Made by a program: the position numbers and the translations under genes. From Blautia parvula (lineage in GTDB: Bacteria > Bacillota > Clostridia > Lachnospirales > Lachnospiraceae), in assembly GCF_020215665.1 (NCBI RefSeq), contig NZ_CP084061.1, positions 744,001 through 808,000 on the forward strand: DNA of 64,000 bases, written 5' to 3'. Below, piece after piece: positions 17,378-26,149 of this stretch; position 1 is the stretch's first letter, and each line of letters begins with the position of its first letter. The notes beneath the pieces were generated by a model that saw nothing but the letters and a program-made list of their open reading frames with translations, was not told the origin of the DNA and ran no database searches.

Positions 17378-18733
17378 ATGAATCTGCCGAGTGATTATGA
17401 ACAAGAGATGAAAGAATTGCTGGGCACGGAGCTGGAGGCCTATAAAAAGAGCCTTGACCTGCCGGTCATGCAGGGACTCCGTGTCAACACAGCAAAGATT
17501 ACCTGCGAAGAATTTGAAGCCATCACCCCCTTTTCCATGGAGAAGATACCCTGGATACCAAACGGGTATTTTCTGAAGGAGGAGGAGCGGGCATCCAGGC
17601 ATCCGTATTATTTTGCCGGATTATATTATCTGCAGGAGCCAAGCGCTATGACACCGGCCAGCAGGCTTCCTGTAGAACCGGGAGACTGCGTACTGGATCT
17701 GTGCGCGGCTCCGGGCGGTAAAGCCACGGAGCTGGGTGGACGGCTTATGGGACAAGGAATGCTTCTGGCCAACGACATCAGCAGCAGCCGGGCAAAGGCT
17801 CTGCTTAAGAATCTGGAGATGGCAGGCATTCCCAATGTCTATGTGACAAGCGAGGACCCGGAGGTTCTGGAGCGGAATTTTACAAGCTTTTTTGACAAGG
17901 TACTCATAGACGCTCCCTGTTCCGGGGAGGGAATGTTCCACCGGGAACCCAGAATGATGGAATACTGGAAGGAGAGAGGACCTGAGGCCTATGTGCCTGT
18001 ACAGAAAAAGCTCATCCTCCAGGGTGCCCGCATGCTGCGCGGGGGAGGAATGCTTTTGTATTCCACCTGCACATTTTCAAGGAAAGAGGACGAGGAAGTG
18101 ATTGAATATCTGCTGCAGGAGATGCCGGATATGCGTCTGAAGGAAATCCTTCCCTATGAAGGATTTGCAAAAGGCGCCGGACTTGAAAAATGTGTCAGGA
18201 TCTTCCCTCACAGAATGCCGGGCGAAGGACATTTTCTGGCGCTGCTTGAAAAAAGCGGAGAGGACAGCAGACCGGGGCAGGAAAATCTGCGGACCGGGAA
18301 AAGAAAAGCACCCAAGCTGCCGGACTGTGCGGAGGAGTTCTTATCGCTTCTGTCATATCCTATAGACAGGGAGAACTTAAAACTGGACAGGGACAGACTT
18401 TACCTGCTCCCGGGCAGGGTGGAAGTGCCGAAGCTGCGCTTCCTGCGCACAGGACTCTATCTGGGTGATGTGAAGAAAAACAGATTTGAGCCTTCACAGG
18501 CACTGGCCATGGCTTTAAAGCCGGAGGAATTTGTCTCCTGTATCCGGCTGGAGCCTGAGGATGTGCGCACAGTCAAATATCTGAAAGGGGAAACTCTGGA
18601 TGTATCGGATCTGCCGGTGGAAAAGCAGAAGGGATGGCAGCTTATATGTGTCAGGGACTATCCTCTGGGATTCGGCAAGCTGGCAGGCGGAATCCTGAAA
18701 AATAAATACTATGCCGGATGGAGATGGCAGTAA
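17378..18733 (+). CDS. RsmF/NOL1-NOP2-Sun family RNA m5C methyltransferase
   Basis: A 451-residue enzyme with the RsmB/RsmF core: LQEPSAMTPA, SAM motif VLDLCAAPGGKATEL, the DAPCSGEGMF motif with the catalytic Cys, and LLYSTCTF with the second Cys. A C-terminal region (about residues 300-451) looks like the pre-PUA/PUA extension of RsmF. It likely methylates a cytosine of rRNA or tRNA; the exact target is unknown. Its stop overlaps the next start (TAATG). Confidence 0.92.
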   Translation: MNLPSDYEQEMKELLGTELEAYKKSLDLPVMQGLRVNTAKITCEEFEAITPFSMEKIPWIPNGYFLKEEERASRHPYYFAGLYYLQEPSAMTPASRLPVEPGDCVLDLCAAPGGKATELGGRLMGQGMLLANDISSSRAKALLKNLEMAGIPNVYVTSEDPEVLERNFTSFFDKVLIDAPCSGEGMFHREPRMMEYWKERGPEAYVPVQKKLILQGARMLRGGGMLLYSTCTFSRKEDEEVIEYLLQEMPDMRLKEILPYEGFAKGAGLEKCVRIFPHRMPGEGHFLALLEKSGEDSRPGQENLRTGKRKAPKLPDCAEEFLSLLSYPIDRENLKLDRDRLYLLPGRVEVPKLRFLRTGLYLGDVKKNRFEPSQALAMALKPEEFVSCIRLEPEDVRTVKYLKGETLDVSDLPVEKQKGWQLICVRDYPLGFGKLAGGILKNKYYAGWRWQ

Positions 18734-19449
18734 TGGGAAAGATTCGATTAGATAAATATCTGGCGGATATGGGCCTTGGTACCAGAAGTGAGGTAAAGAA
18801 GCTTCTGAAATCCAAACAGGTCACCATAAACGGTGAGACCGCCACAAAGCCGGAGCTGAAAGTGGACCCGGAGACAGATGAGATTTTGTCTTCCGGAGAG
18901 CGTGTAGTATATGAAGATTTTGAGTATTATATGCTCAATAAACCCCAGGGCGTGGTCTCTGCTACAGAGGACAGCAGGGACAAAACCGTGCTGGACTGCA
19001 TACCTTCCAAAAAGAGGAAAGATCTGTTTCCCGTAGGCAGGCTTGACAGGGATACAGAGGGGCTGCTTCTTATCACCAATGACGGGGCGCTGGCTCACAG
19101 GCTGCTCTCCCCGAAAAAGCATGTGGACAAGACATATTTTGTGCGCCTGAGGGACGAACTTTCCGAGGAGGACTGCAAAAAGCTGTGTGAAGGTGTGGAC
19201 ATCGGTGAAAAAAATCTTACCATGCCTGCAGAGATCACAGAGTATGAGCCGGAGGGCAGACAGTGCTTCATCACCATCAGAGAAGGGAAATTCCACCAGG
19301 TGAAGCGAATGTTTGCAGCCGTGGGCAATGAGGTGTTATACTTAAAAAGGCTTTCCATGGGAAGCCTTATTTTGGATGAAACGTTACAACCCGGACAATA
19401 CCGGAAACTTTCAGAGGAAGAGATAGAAAGGTTAAAAAACAATGCTTGA
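18733..19449 (+). CDS. RsuA-type pseudouridine synthase
   Basis: About 238 residues. The N-terminal S4 domain is RLDKYLADMGLGTRSEVKKL and the catalytic motif GRLDRDTEGLLLITNDG carries the active-site Asp. Ending motifs FHQVKRMFAAVG and LKRLSMG are typical of the RsuA group, which isomerises U516 of 16S rRNA. I start at ATG 18733, which overlaps the previous stop and follows a GGAG at 18719-18722; ATG 18718 would sit on top of that site. Its end overlaps the HAD gene by eight bases. Confidence 0.93.
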   Translation: MGKIRLDKYLADMGLGTRSEVKKLLKSKQVTINGETATKPELKVDPETDEILSSGERVVYEDFEYYMLNKPQGVVSATEDSRDKTVLDCIPSKKRKDLFPVGRLDRDTEGLLLITNDGALAHRLLSPKKHVDKTYFVRLRDELSEEDCKKLCEGVDIGEKNLTMPAEITEYEPEGRQCFITIREGKFHQVKRMFAAVGNEVLYLKRLSMGSLILDETLQPGQYRKLSEEEIERLKNNA

Positions 19450-20119
19450 AAATATCAATGCAGTATTATTTGATTTGGATGGAACCCTGGTGGATTCCAT
19501 GTGGATGTGGAAGGCTGTGGACGAGGAATTTCTGGCCATGAAAGGGCTGGAAGTGCCGGAGAACCTGGAAGAGTTCCAGCAGGAGCTGGAGGGAATGGGG
19601 TTCACGGAGACCGCGGCATATTTTAAAGAACGCTTTGCCCTTCCGGATTCCCTGGAAGCCATCAAAAGTACCTGGGTGACCATGGCAGAACACAAATACT
19701 GCCATGAGATTCCCCTGAAGAAAGGGGCGCGTGAGTTTTTGGGCTATTTAAAAGAGCGAAAAATTCCTGCGGCCATCTGTTCCAGCAACAGTATCGAGCT
19801 GATCCGGATGGTGCTGAAAGCCCATTCCATAGAAGAATACTTTACGGACATTACCACCTGCTGTGACGTGCCGGCAGGCAAACCGGCCCCGGATGTGTAC
19901 CTGAAGACAGCGGCGGGCTTACATAAAAAGCCGGAGGAGTGTCTTGTGTTTGAGGATGTCCCCATGGGAATCCTGGCCGGGAAAAATGCCGGTATGAAGG
20001 TCTGTGCCGTGGAGGACGCCTTCAGTGCACAACAGGCAGATAAGAAGAAAGATTTGGCAGATTATTATATTGATGATTATTTTCAGGTGATGAATCACAC
20101 ATATGAGGTGCTTTTATGA
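19442..20119 (+). CDS. HAD-family phosphatase (beta-phosphoglucomutase-like subfamily)
   Basis: A 225-residue HAD hydrolase. Motif I is LFDLDGTLVDSMWMW, motif II IPAAICSSNS, motif III lysine in PAGKPAPDVY, and motif IV FEDVPMGILAGKNAGMKV. The helical cap lies between motifs I and II, as in class I HADs. It probably dephosphorylates a small phosphorylated metabolite; the substrate cannot be read from the sequence. It overlaps both neighbours, so translation is probably coupled. Confidence 0.92.
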   Translation: MLENINAVLFDLDGTLVDSMWMWKAVDEEFLAMKGLEVPENLEEFQQELEGMGFTETAAYFKERFALPDSLEAIKSTWVTMAEHKYCHEIPLKKGAREFLGYLKERKIPAAICSSNSIELIRMVLKAHSIEEYFTDITTCCDVPAGKPAPDVYLKTAAGLHKKPEECLVFEDVPMGILAGKNAGMKVCAVEDAFSAQQADKKKDLADYYIDDYFQVMNHTYEVLL

Positions 20120-22014
20120 CAACGGGATTTTTGCCGGTGACAAGGCAGGAGATGGAACAGAGGGGAATCACACAGCCGGATTTTGTTTATGTGAGCGGGG
20201 ATGCCTATGTGGACCACCCCTCTTTCGGTACGGCTATCATTACCAGGCTTCTGGAATCTTACGGATACAGTGTGGGGATCATTGCACAGCCTGACTGGAA
20301 AGATGAGAAAAGCATCACTGTGTTCGGGGAACCGCGTCTGGCCTTTCTTGTGTCAGCAGGCAATATGGATTCCATGGTGAATCACTATACCGTATCAAAA
20401 AAGCACCGGAGTACAGACGCCTATTCTCCCGGAGGGAAAATGGGGCTTCGCCCTGACCGGGCAGTCATTGTGTACGGCAATCTGATCCGCAGGATTTATA
20501 AACACACACCCATGATCATTGGCGGTATTGAAGCATCCCTCAGAAGATTTGCCCATTACGACTATTGGTCTGACTCCCTGAAGCGCTCCGTGCTTCTGGA
20601 CAGCGGGGCAGATATGATCTCCTACGGTATGGGGGAGAAGAGTATCCTTGCCATTGCCAGAGCTTTGAATGAGGGGATGTCCATCCGTGATATCCATGAT
20701 ATACCCGGTACGGTATATCGTACTATGGAACTGCCGGGAGGCGTGATCCTGCCCTCCTATGAGGAGCTTTGCAGGGACAAGAAAGCCTATGCCGAGAGTT
20801 TCCGCATTCAGTATGAGAATATGGACCCTTTTACCGGAAAGGTTTTGGCAGAACCATATGAAAAACAGGGGTATCTGGTGCAGAACCCGCCCTCCAAACC
20901 ACTCACAACACAGGAGATGGATGAGGTGTATGGTCTGCCTTACACCCGTACCTATCATCCCATGTATGAGAAAATGGGGAAGATACCAGCAATTGAAGAA
21001 ATCAAATTCAGCCTCACCAGCAACCGGGGATGTTTCGGAGGCTGTAATTTCTGTGCCCTTACCTTTCATCAGGGAAGGATCGTACAGGTAAGAAGCCACG
21101 CATCCATTCTGGATGAGGCTGTCATGTGTACAGAGGAGAAAGATTTTAAGGGGTATATCCACGATGTGGGCGGTCCTACCGCGGATTTCCGCCAGCCAGC
21201 CTGCAAAAAGCAGATGACAAAGGGTGTCTGCAAAAACCGTCAGTGCCTGTATCCGAAACCATGCAAAAATCTGGAGGCAGATCACAGGGACTACCTGGAG
21301 CTTCTGGCAAAACTCCGGGAGATTCCAGGGGTGAAGAAAGTTTTCATCCGTTCCGGGATCCGCTTTGATTATGTGGAGGCAGACAAGGACAGGGAATTTC
21401 TGGAGAAGCTTGCGCAGTATCATGTGAGCGGCCAGCTTCGGGTGGCGCCGGAGCACGTTTCCGACCAGGTGCTTACCTATATGGGCAAGCCGGAACATGC
21501 GGTGTATGAAAAATTTCTGAAAGATTTTGAAAAGGCCAATGCGCGCACCGGTAAAAAACAGTATGCAGTGCCATATTTCATGTCTTCCCATCCGGGATGC
21601 ACCATGAAGGAGGCTGTCAAGCTTGCGGAATATGTGCGTGATATGGGATTTACGCCGGAACAGGTGCAGGATTTCTACCCCACACCCTCCACTATGTCCA
21701 CCTGTATGTATTATACCGGCCTGGACCCGAGAACCATGGAGCCGGTATATATACCGAAAAATCCCCATGAAAAAGCCATGCAGCGGGCCCTCATCCAGTA
21801 TAAGAACCCCGCGAACCGGGAACTTGTAAAAGAGGCCCTTATAACGGCGGGAAGGACTGACCTGATTGGGACAGACAGAAAATGTCTCATCCGTACAGGA
21901 AATGGCAGTGATACAAAGAGGAAGGAAGCCGAGCGCGGCAGCAAAATGAAAGACCGCAGAAATACACAGAAAAAGAAAACCATAAGAAATATCCACAAAA
22001 AGAAGAGTAGGTGA
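20116..22014 (+). CDS. YgiQ-family radical SAM protein
   Basis: A 632-residue YgiQ-type protein. The start GFLPVTRQEMEQRG and VSGDAYVDHPSFG are family signatures. The [4Fe-4S] cluster motif is CFGGCNFC (Cys306, Cys310, Cys313), followed by EEKDFKGYIHDVGGPTADFR and a Cys-rich stretch (CKNRQCLYPKPC) that may hold a second cluster. The C-terminus is a basic tail. The reaction of this family has not been settled. The start overlaps the HAD gene end by four bases. Confidence 0.92.
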   Translation: MTTGFLPVTRQEMEQRGITQPDFVYVSGDAYVDHPSFGTAIITRLLESYGYSVGIIAQPDWKDEKSITVFGEPRLAFLVSAGNMDSMVNHYTVSKKHRSTDAYSPGGKMGLRPDRAVIVYGNLIRRIYKHTPMIIGGIEASLRRFAHYDYWSDSLKRSVLLDSGADMISYGMGEKSILAIARALNEGMSIRDIHDIPGTVYRTMELPGGVILPSYEELCRDKKAYAESFRIQYENMDPFTGKVLAEPYEKQGYLVQNPPSKPLTTQEMDEVYGLPYTRTYHPMYEKMGKIPAIEEIKFSLTSNRGCFGGCNFCALTFHQGRIVQVRSHASILDEAVMCTEEKDFKGYIHDVGGPTADFRQPACKKQMTKGVCKNRQCLYPKPCKNLEADHRDYLELLAKLREIPGVKKVFIRSGIRFDYVEADKDREFLEKLAQYHVSGQLRVAPEHVSDQVLTYMGKPEHAVYEKFLKDFEKANARTGKKQYAVPYFMSSHPGCTMKEAVKLAEYVRDMGFTPEQVQDFYPTPSTMSTCMYYTGLDPRTMEPVYIPKNPHEKAMQRALIQYKNPANRELVKEALITAGRTDLIGTDRKCLIRTGNGSDTKRKEAERGSKMKDRRNTQKKKTIRNIHKKKSR

Positions 22015-22018
22015 TCGT

Positions 22019-22780
22019 TTGAAAATAGCAGTCATAACCGGTGCTTCCTCAGGTATGGGGAAAGAGTTTGTGCGCCAGATCGCCAGCCATTACGGCTGGC
22101 TGGATGAGATCTGGGCCATTGCCAGAAGAAGTGAGGCTCTGGAAGAACTTGGAAAGGAAATTGGTATCAAGGTCCGTGTGATTCCCATGGATATTACGGA
22201 TCCCAAAAGCATCGGAAAGCTGAAAGAAATGCTGAGGGAATACAAACCCTATGTAAAATATCTGGTAAATGCAGCGGGCTGCGGAGTGCACAGGAGTGTG
22301 GAGGTAACCTCAGCCGGGGACTGTGCCGGAATGATAGATCTGAACTGCAGGGCCCTGACGGAGATTACCAGGCTTTTTCTGCCGTATATGAGGCAGAAGA
22401 GCCATATTGTCATGGTGGCATCCGCTGCCGCTTTTATCCCCCAGCCGGAATTTGCCGTGTACGCGGCCACAAAAGCGTATGTCCTCAGCTTTTCCCGGGC
22501 TCTTTTCCGGGAGCTGCGCGGCTACATTGCGGTGACGATTGTCTGCCCGGGGCCGGTAGATACGGAATTTCTCGAGCATATCGGTGGAAAGAAACGCATG
22601 CCTTCCTATAAGCGTAGATTTATTGCCCGTCCGGAGGCAGTGGTAAACCAGGCGATTTTGGATGCAGCGAGAAAAAAAGAAATCTCCATTTATGGATTTT
22701 CTATGAAATGTTTTTTTATCCTTTGCAAAATTGTTCCACATAGGGTATTATTAAAAATTGTAGAAGTTATTTCTAAATGA
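22019..22780 (+). CDS. Short-chain dehydrogenase/reductase
   Basis: A 253-residue classical SDR. The Rossmann glycine motif is TGASSGMGKEF, the NAAG motif reads NAAGCGV, and the catalytic Ser...Tyr-x3-Lys is present (SAAAFIPQPEFAVYAATKAY). The C-terminal end has a hydrophobic stretch (CFFILCKIVPHRVLLKIVEV). The start is TTG 22019, four bases after the YgiQ stop, with GTAGGTGAT as its site. The substrate is unknown. It is the last gene of the run starting at 16546 and is followed by a palindromic repeat. Confidence 0.88.
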   Translation: MKIAVITGASSGMGKEFVRQIASHYGWLDEIWAIARRSEALEELGKEIGIKVRVIPMDITDPKSIGKLKEMLREYKPYVKYLVNAAGCGVHRSVEVTSAGDCAGMIDLNCRALTEITRLFLPYMRQKSHIVMVASAAAFIPQPEFAVYAATKAYVLSFSRALFRELRGYIAVTIVCPGPVDTEFLEHIGGKKRMPSYKRRFIARPEAVVNQAILDAARKKEISIYGFSMKCFFILCKIVPHRVLLKIVEVISK

Positions 22781-22781
22781 C

Positions 22782-22935
22782 AGTTACTATTCACAGCCCT
22801 GCAAAAAGCGCAGTTCTGTGAACAGTAACACGCTTCGCGATGCACACACAATGCAATAAATTGCATTGTGGTGCTGGCCAACTCGGGATTTTGCTTCGCA
22901 AAACACCTCCCGGAACATTGGCCGTGAATAGTTAC
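22782..22935. repeat. Palindromic intergenic repeat, copy A
   Basis: The left end (GTTACTATTCACAGCC) and right end (GGCCGTGAATAGTTAC) are inverted. Inside are a CTGTGAACAGTAAC return arm, the palindrome CAATGCAATAAATTGCATTG, and a paired TTGGCC/GGCCAA region around GATTTTGCTTCGCAAAAC. Its ends resemble, less exactly, those of the copies at 40473, 48891, 58825 and 60119. Confidence 0.65.
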
Positions 22936-22975
22936 AAATGACATACAATGACACAAATGAGGAGACGGATTTTCA

Positions 22976-23590
22976 ATGGAAAAAAAGAAGAAAATCAGAA
23001 AAGGTGATTTCGGATATATCTCTTCCCAGAAGAAAAAGAGAACGATGTATACCATTCTGGCCTTTATAGCCCCGCTTACAGTTTTTTTTACCGGTCTTAT
23101 CATCAAGGGAAACAGAAATACGGTTTTTACGGTAGTGGCTGTTGTGGCCTGTCTGCCTGCCTGTAAATTTGCAGTGGGCATGATCATGATGTTTATGCAG
23201 AAACCAATGTCCGAGAAGGATTACCGGCAGATTGAAAAGCACAGACATGGCCTGGCTCTGGGATATGAGCTGGTGATATCTGCCTATGAAAAACAGACCT
23301 TTCTGGACTCAGTGGCTGTATGCGGCAATACGGTGGTGGGATATACCAGCCGTGAAAAATCCGACATACCTTTTGTGGAGAAGCATATTCAGTCCATCCT
23401 CAGACAGAATGGATACTATGTGAATGTAAAGATTTTCCGGAAACTGCCGGATTATTTAAACCGTCTGGAATCCATGTGGGAGCATCATGAATCCCTGGAA
23501 AAGGATATCCGTTTTACACCGGATGAGAAATATCCGGATTTGACCAGAAATGAACTGATCCTGCATACTATTTACGCGATTTCTCTCTAG
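22976..23590 (+). CDS. Conserved two-helix membrane protein, function unknown
   Basis: A 204-residue protein I do not recognise by name. A Lys-rich start (MEKKKKIRKGDFGYISSQ) precedes two membrane helices (YTILAFIAPLTVFFTGLII and TVFTVVAVVACLPACKFAVG). The remaining 130 residues are soluble, with a mixed alpha/beta pattern and no evident catalytic motif. It lies between two repeats; the TAG stop falls in the left arm of the downstream repeat. Neighbours are RNA-modification genes, which does not define its job. Confidence 0.7.
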   Translation: MEKKKKIRKGDFGYISSQKKKRTMYTILAFIAPLTVFFTGLIIKGNRNTVFTVVAVVACLPACKFAVGMIMMFMQKPMSEKDYRQIEKHRHGLALGYELVISAYEKQTFLDSVAVCGNTVVGYTSREKSDIPFVEKHIQSILRQNGYYVNVKIFRKLPDYLNRLESMWEHHESLEKDIRFTPDEKYPDLTRNELILHTIYAISL

Positions 23591-23753
23591 AGCCTGTTTG
23601 AAAATTCATTCCGACAATCTGCACGCCCCACTTTGCGGGATATTTGCCCCAAATTCAGTCAGCGTAGCCCGCTACGCCTCCTTCATCGGGGTCAAATCTC
23701 CCACAAACTGTGACGCACAGCTTGCCGAAAGCAATTTTCAAACACGCTCTAGA
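23586..23753. repeat. Second-type palindromic repeat with 21-bp ends
   Basis: Arms 23586-23606 and 23733-23753 are inverted with one mismatch (TCTAGAGCSTGTTTGAAAAT, S = C or G). The interior carries more dyads, such as GGCGTAGC/GCTACGCC. The left arm supplies the TAG stop of the preceding gene. A degenerate relative is at 36975-37049. Confidence 0.75.
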
Positions 23754-23789
23754 ATACCGCGAAACAAGGCTTACAGACAGGAGGAATAC

Positions 23790-24758
23790 ATGAGAGAACT
23801 GACAGTAAAAGCAGGGGAGAGCGGACAGCGTCTGGATAAATATCTTGCAAAATATCTGAAGGAGGCACCGAAAAGCTTCCTATATAAAATGCTCCGAAAG
23901 AAGAACATTACTCTGAACGGCAGAAAGGCTGACGGCAGTGAGAAGCTGCAGGCAGAGGACTGTGTCCGTCTTTTTTTGGCGGAGGAGACACTGGAAAAAT
24001 TCATGGGGACTCAGACAGAGGCTCATACCTGCTCTTTGGATGTTATCTATGAGGATGACCATGTGTTGTTTATCAACAAACCTGTGGGAATGCTGTCCCA
24101 GAAGGCGGATAAGAAAGACATATCCCTGGTGGAATATCTGACAGGATATCTGCTGGAAAAGGGTGCACTGACAAGAGAAGATCTGCTGACTTTTCATCCG
24201 TCTGTCTGCAACCGTCTGGACCGCAACACCAGCGGCATTGTGGCAGCGGGCAAAACCATGGCCGGCCTGCAGACATTGTCCGGGGCATTTAAGGACAGAA
24301 GCCTGCACAAATATTATCTTGCGCTTGCGGCAGGGAGCGTGGAGCATCCGTCCTATATAAAAGGTTATCTGTGGAAGAATGAGCGGACCAATAAAGTCAC
24401 TGTGACAAGGGAACCGAAAAAGGATGCCCTCCCTATTGAGACACGTATGCGGCCTCTGTCTTATTCCGGGACAGGAGACTGCACGCTGTTGGAGGTGGAG
24501 CTTCTGACAGGGCGTACCCATCAGATCAGAAGTCACCTGGCAAGCATTGGGCATCCCATCATTGGAGACGCAAAATACGGCAGCAGAGAAGTCAACGAAG
24601 CGTACAGGAAGAAATACCGGGTTACCTCTCAGCTGCTTCATGCATGGAGGATTGAGATGCCGTCTTTCGAGGGAGAGCTTAGTTACCTGTCGGGACTGAA
24701 GCTGACGGCAGAACTGCCTGCGTTATTTAAAAAAGTCATCAAAGGGGAGAAACTGTAA
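23790..24758 (+). CDS. RluC/RluD-family pseudouridine synthase
   Basis: About 322 residues. An S4 domain (QRLDKYLAKYLKEAPKSFLYK) precedes the catalytic domain with VCNRLDRNTSGIVAAGKT, where the Asp is the nucleophile, and LTGRTHQIRSHLASIGHPIIGDAKYG near the end. These enzymes modify uridines in 23S rRNA; the exact site is unknown. The true start is ATG 23790, behind AGGAGG; the frame is open further upstream, but only through the repeat. The stop overlaps lepB (TAATG). Confidence 0.93.
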   Translation: MRELTVKAGESGQRLDKYLAKYLKEAPKSFLYKMLRKKNITLNGRKADGSEKLQAEDCVRLFLAEETLEKFMGTQTEAHTCSLDVIYEDDHVLFINKPVGMLSQKADKKDISLVEYLTGYLLEKGALTREDLLTFHPSVCNRLDRNTSGIVAAGKTMAGLQTLSGAFKDRSLHKYYLALAAGSVEHPSYIKGYLWKNERTNKVTVTREPKKDALPIETRMRPLSYSGTGDCTLLEVELLTGRTHQIRSHLASIGHPIIGDAKYGSREVNEAYRKKYRVTSQLLHAWRIEMPSFEGELSYLSGLKLTAELPALFKKVIKGEKL

Positions 24759-25297
24759 TGAGCAAACAATATAACGGGCCCTCCATCATGGAGGAGCTCT
24801 GGGAATATATAAAAATGATTATTTTTGTGGTTGTTGTGGTTTTCATCGTCAACAATGTGCTTTTGATCAATGCCAAGATTCCGTCAGAATCCATGGAAGA
24901 CACGATCATGACGGGAGATCGGATCTTCGGAAACCGACTGGCATACATAAATAAAGACCCACAGCGTTTTGACATTGTGATTTTCAAATACCCTGACGAT
25001 GAGACACAGCTTTTCATTAAGCGTGTCATCGGACTGCCCGGGGAGACGGTGGAGATCAGGGACGGAAAGGTATATATCGACGGCGCCGAAACCCCATTGG
25101 ATGACAGCTTTACACCGGAGCCGCCCCAGGGAAACTGGGGACCGGAGGTGGTTCCGGAGGGCAGCTATTTTATGCTGGGTGACAACAGGAACCGCTCAAA
25201 GGATTCCCGCTTCTGGACCAATACCTTTGTGAAAAAAGAAAAAATTCTGGGTAAGGCTGTCCTTCGCTACTTCCCGTCACCGAAGCTGATAAAATAA
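24758..25297 (+). CDS. lepB: Signal peptidase I
   Basis: A 179-residue type I signal peptidase. One membrane helix (IIFVVVVVFIVNNVLLI) precedes the catalytic Ser45 in IPSESMEDT; Lys88 in FIKRVIGLPG is the general base, and the end motif MLGDNRNRSKDSR is intact. It cleaves leader peptides of exported proteins at the outer membrane face. Its start overlaps the stop of the pseudouridine synthase gene, so the two are translationally coupled. Confidence 0.96.
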   Translation: MSKQYNGPSIMEELWEYIKMIIFVVVVVFIVNNVLLINAKIPSESMEDTIMTGDRIFGNRLAYINKDPQRFDIVIFKYPDDETQLFIKRVIGLPGETVEIRDGKVYIDGAETPLDDSFTPEPPQGNWGPEVVPEGSYFMLGDNRNRSKDSRFWTNTFVKKEKILGKAVLRYFPSPKLIK

Positions 25298-25369
25298 AGT
25301 GCAGGGAAAAATAAAAGAACAGCAGGAAAAGAGACAGCATAGAAGACAGAAGAAAGAGGAGGAATGGAG

Positions 25370-25906
25370 ATGGCGACCTGGAATTCCAGAGGTCTGCGCG
25401 GTTCCGCACTGGAGGAGTTTATCAACGAGACCTGCGCGCGCTACAGGGAAAAGAATCTGGCCCTGATACAAAAAGTCCCCACCCCCATTACACCGGTCCG
25501 CATAGACAAGGAGAGCAGGCATATTACGCTGGCTTATTTTGAGAAGAAGAGTACAGTGGATTATATCGGCGTGGTTCAGGGAATTCCCATATGTTTTGAC
25601 GCAAAAGAGTGCAATACAGATAACTTTCCCCTGCAGAATATCCATGCCCATCAGGTGGAATTCATGGGGGATTTTGAGAAACAGCAGGGAATCGCGTTTT
25701 TGATCCTTTTTTTCACCCACAGGGATGAACTCTACTATATGCCCTACCGGGAGATGTATCGCTTCTGGATGCGGGGACAGAACGGCGGCAGGAAACATTT
25801 TAAGTATGAGGAACTGAACCCGGAATGCTTTTTAAAGAGAAGCAAAAATTTTCTGGTGCCCTTTCTGGAAGGGGTTGCCTGGGATTTGGATAAAAGAGAA
25901 ATATAA
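25370..25906 (+). CDS. recU: Holliday junction resolvase RecU
   Basis: A 178-residue RecU. Family motifs: NSRGLRGSALEEFIN, then the nuclease residues in KSTVDYIGV and FDAKE, then NIHAHQVEFM. RecU resolves Holliday junctions with RuvAB during recombination. I start at ATG 25370, seven bases after AGGAGG; ATG 25364 overlaps the spacing. The usual Bacillus partner gene, a class A PBP, is not present here. Confidence 0.94.
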   Translation: MATWNSRGLRGSALEEFINETCARYREKNLALIQKVPTPITPVRIDKESRHITLAYFEKKSTVDYIGVVQGIPICFDAKECNTDNFPLQNIHAHQVEFMGDFEKQQGIAFLILFFTHRDELYYMPYREMYRFWMRGQNGGRKHFKYEELNPECFLKRSKNFLVPFLEGVAWDLDKREI

Positions 25907-25987
25907 AAAAGTTGTATTTTTTCAACTTATGGTGTATACTGAATGAAAAGTATGTGTCCGTGAAGAAAGAAATTGAAGTATACAGGT

Positions 25988-26033
25988 AACAGCCCTATCT
26001 GTCTTTGATGACAGGTTCGGCTGTTTTTTGTTA
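25988..26033 (+). terminator. Terminator-like hairpin between recU and rnj
   Basis: The stem AACAGCC/GGCTGTT, with an inner CTGTC/GACAG hairpin, is followed by TTTTTTG. It could end the recU transcript or act as an attenuator before rnj. The rest of this 243-bp gap shows nothing else distinct. Confidence 0.7.
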
Positions 26034-26149
26034 CATGGGAAAATTCTCCGAACTTCCTGACCGTAGGTGGCTGCGCTTTGGCGTGAAGGTCATATGGGCA
26101 GGATTCTATTTTAAGTAATTTGGGGACTGCATGAAGAAAGAGGTAAAAT

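Noticed and set aside
20395-22035. A 546-codon open frame on the minus strand across the YgiQ gene
   Set aside because: The product looks random (His/Cys/Ile-rich) and lies wholly opposite a clear radical SAM gene.
23598-23789. Upstream extension of the RluD-type gene to 23598
   Set aside because: It runs through the palindromic repeat and lacks a ribosome site; AGGAGG before ATG 23790 sets the start.
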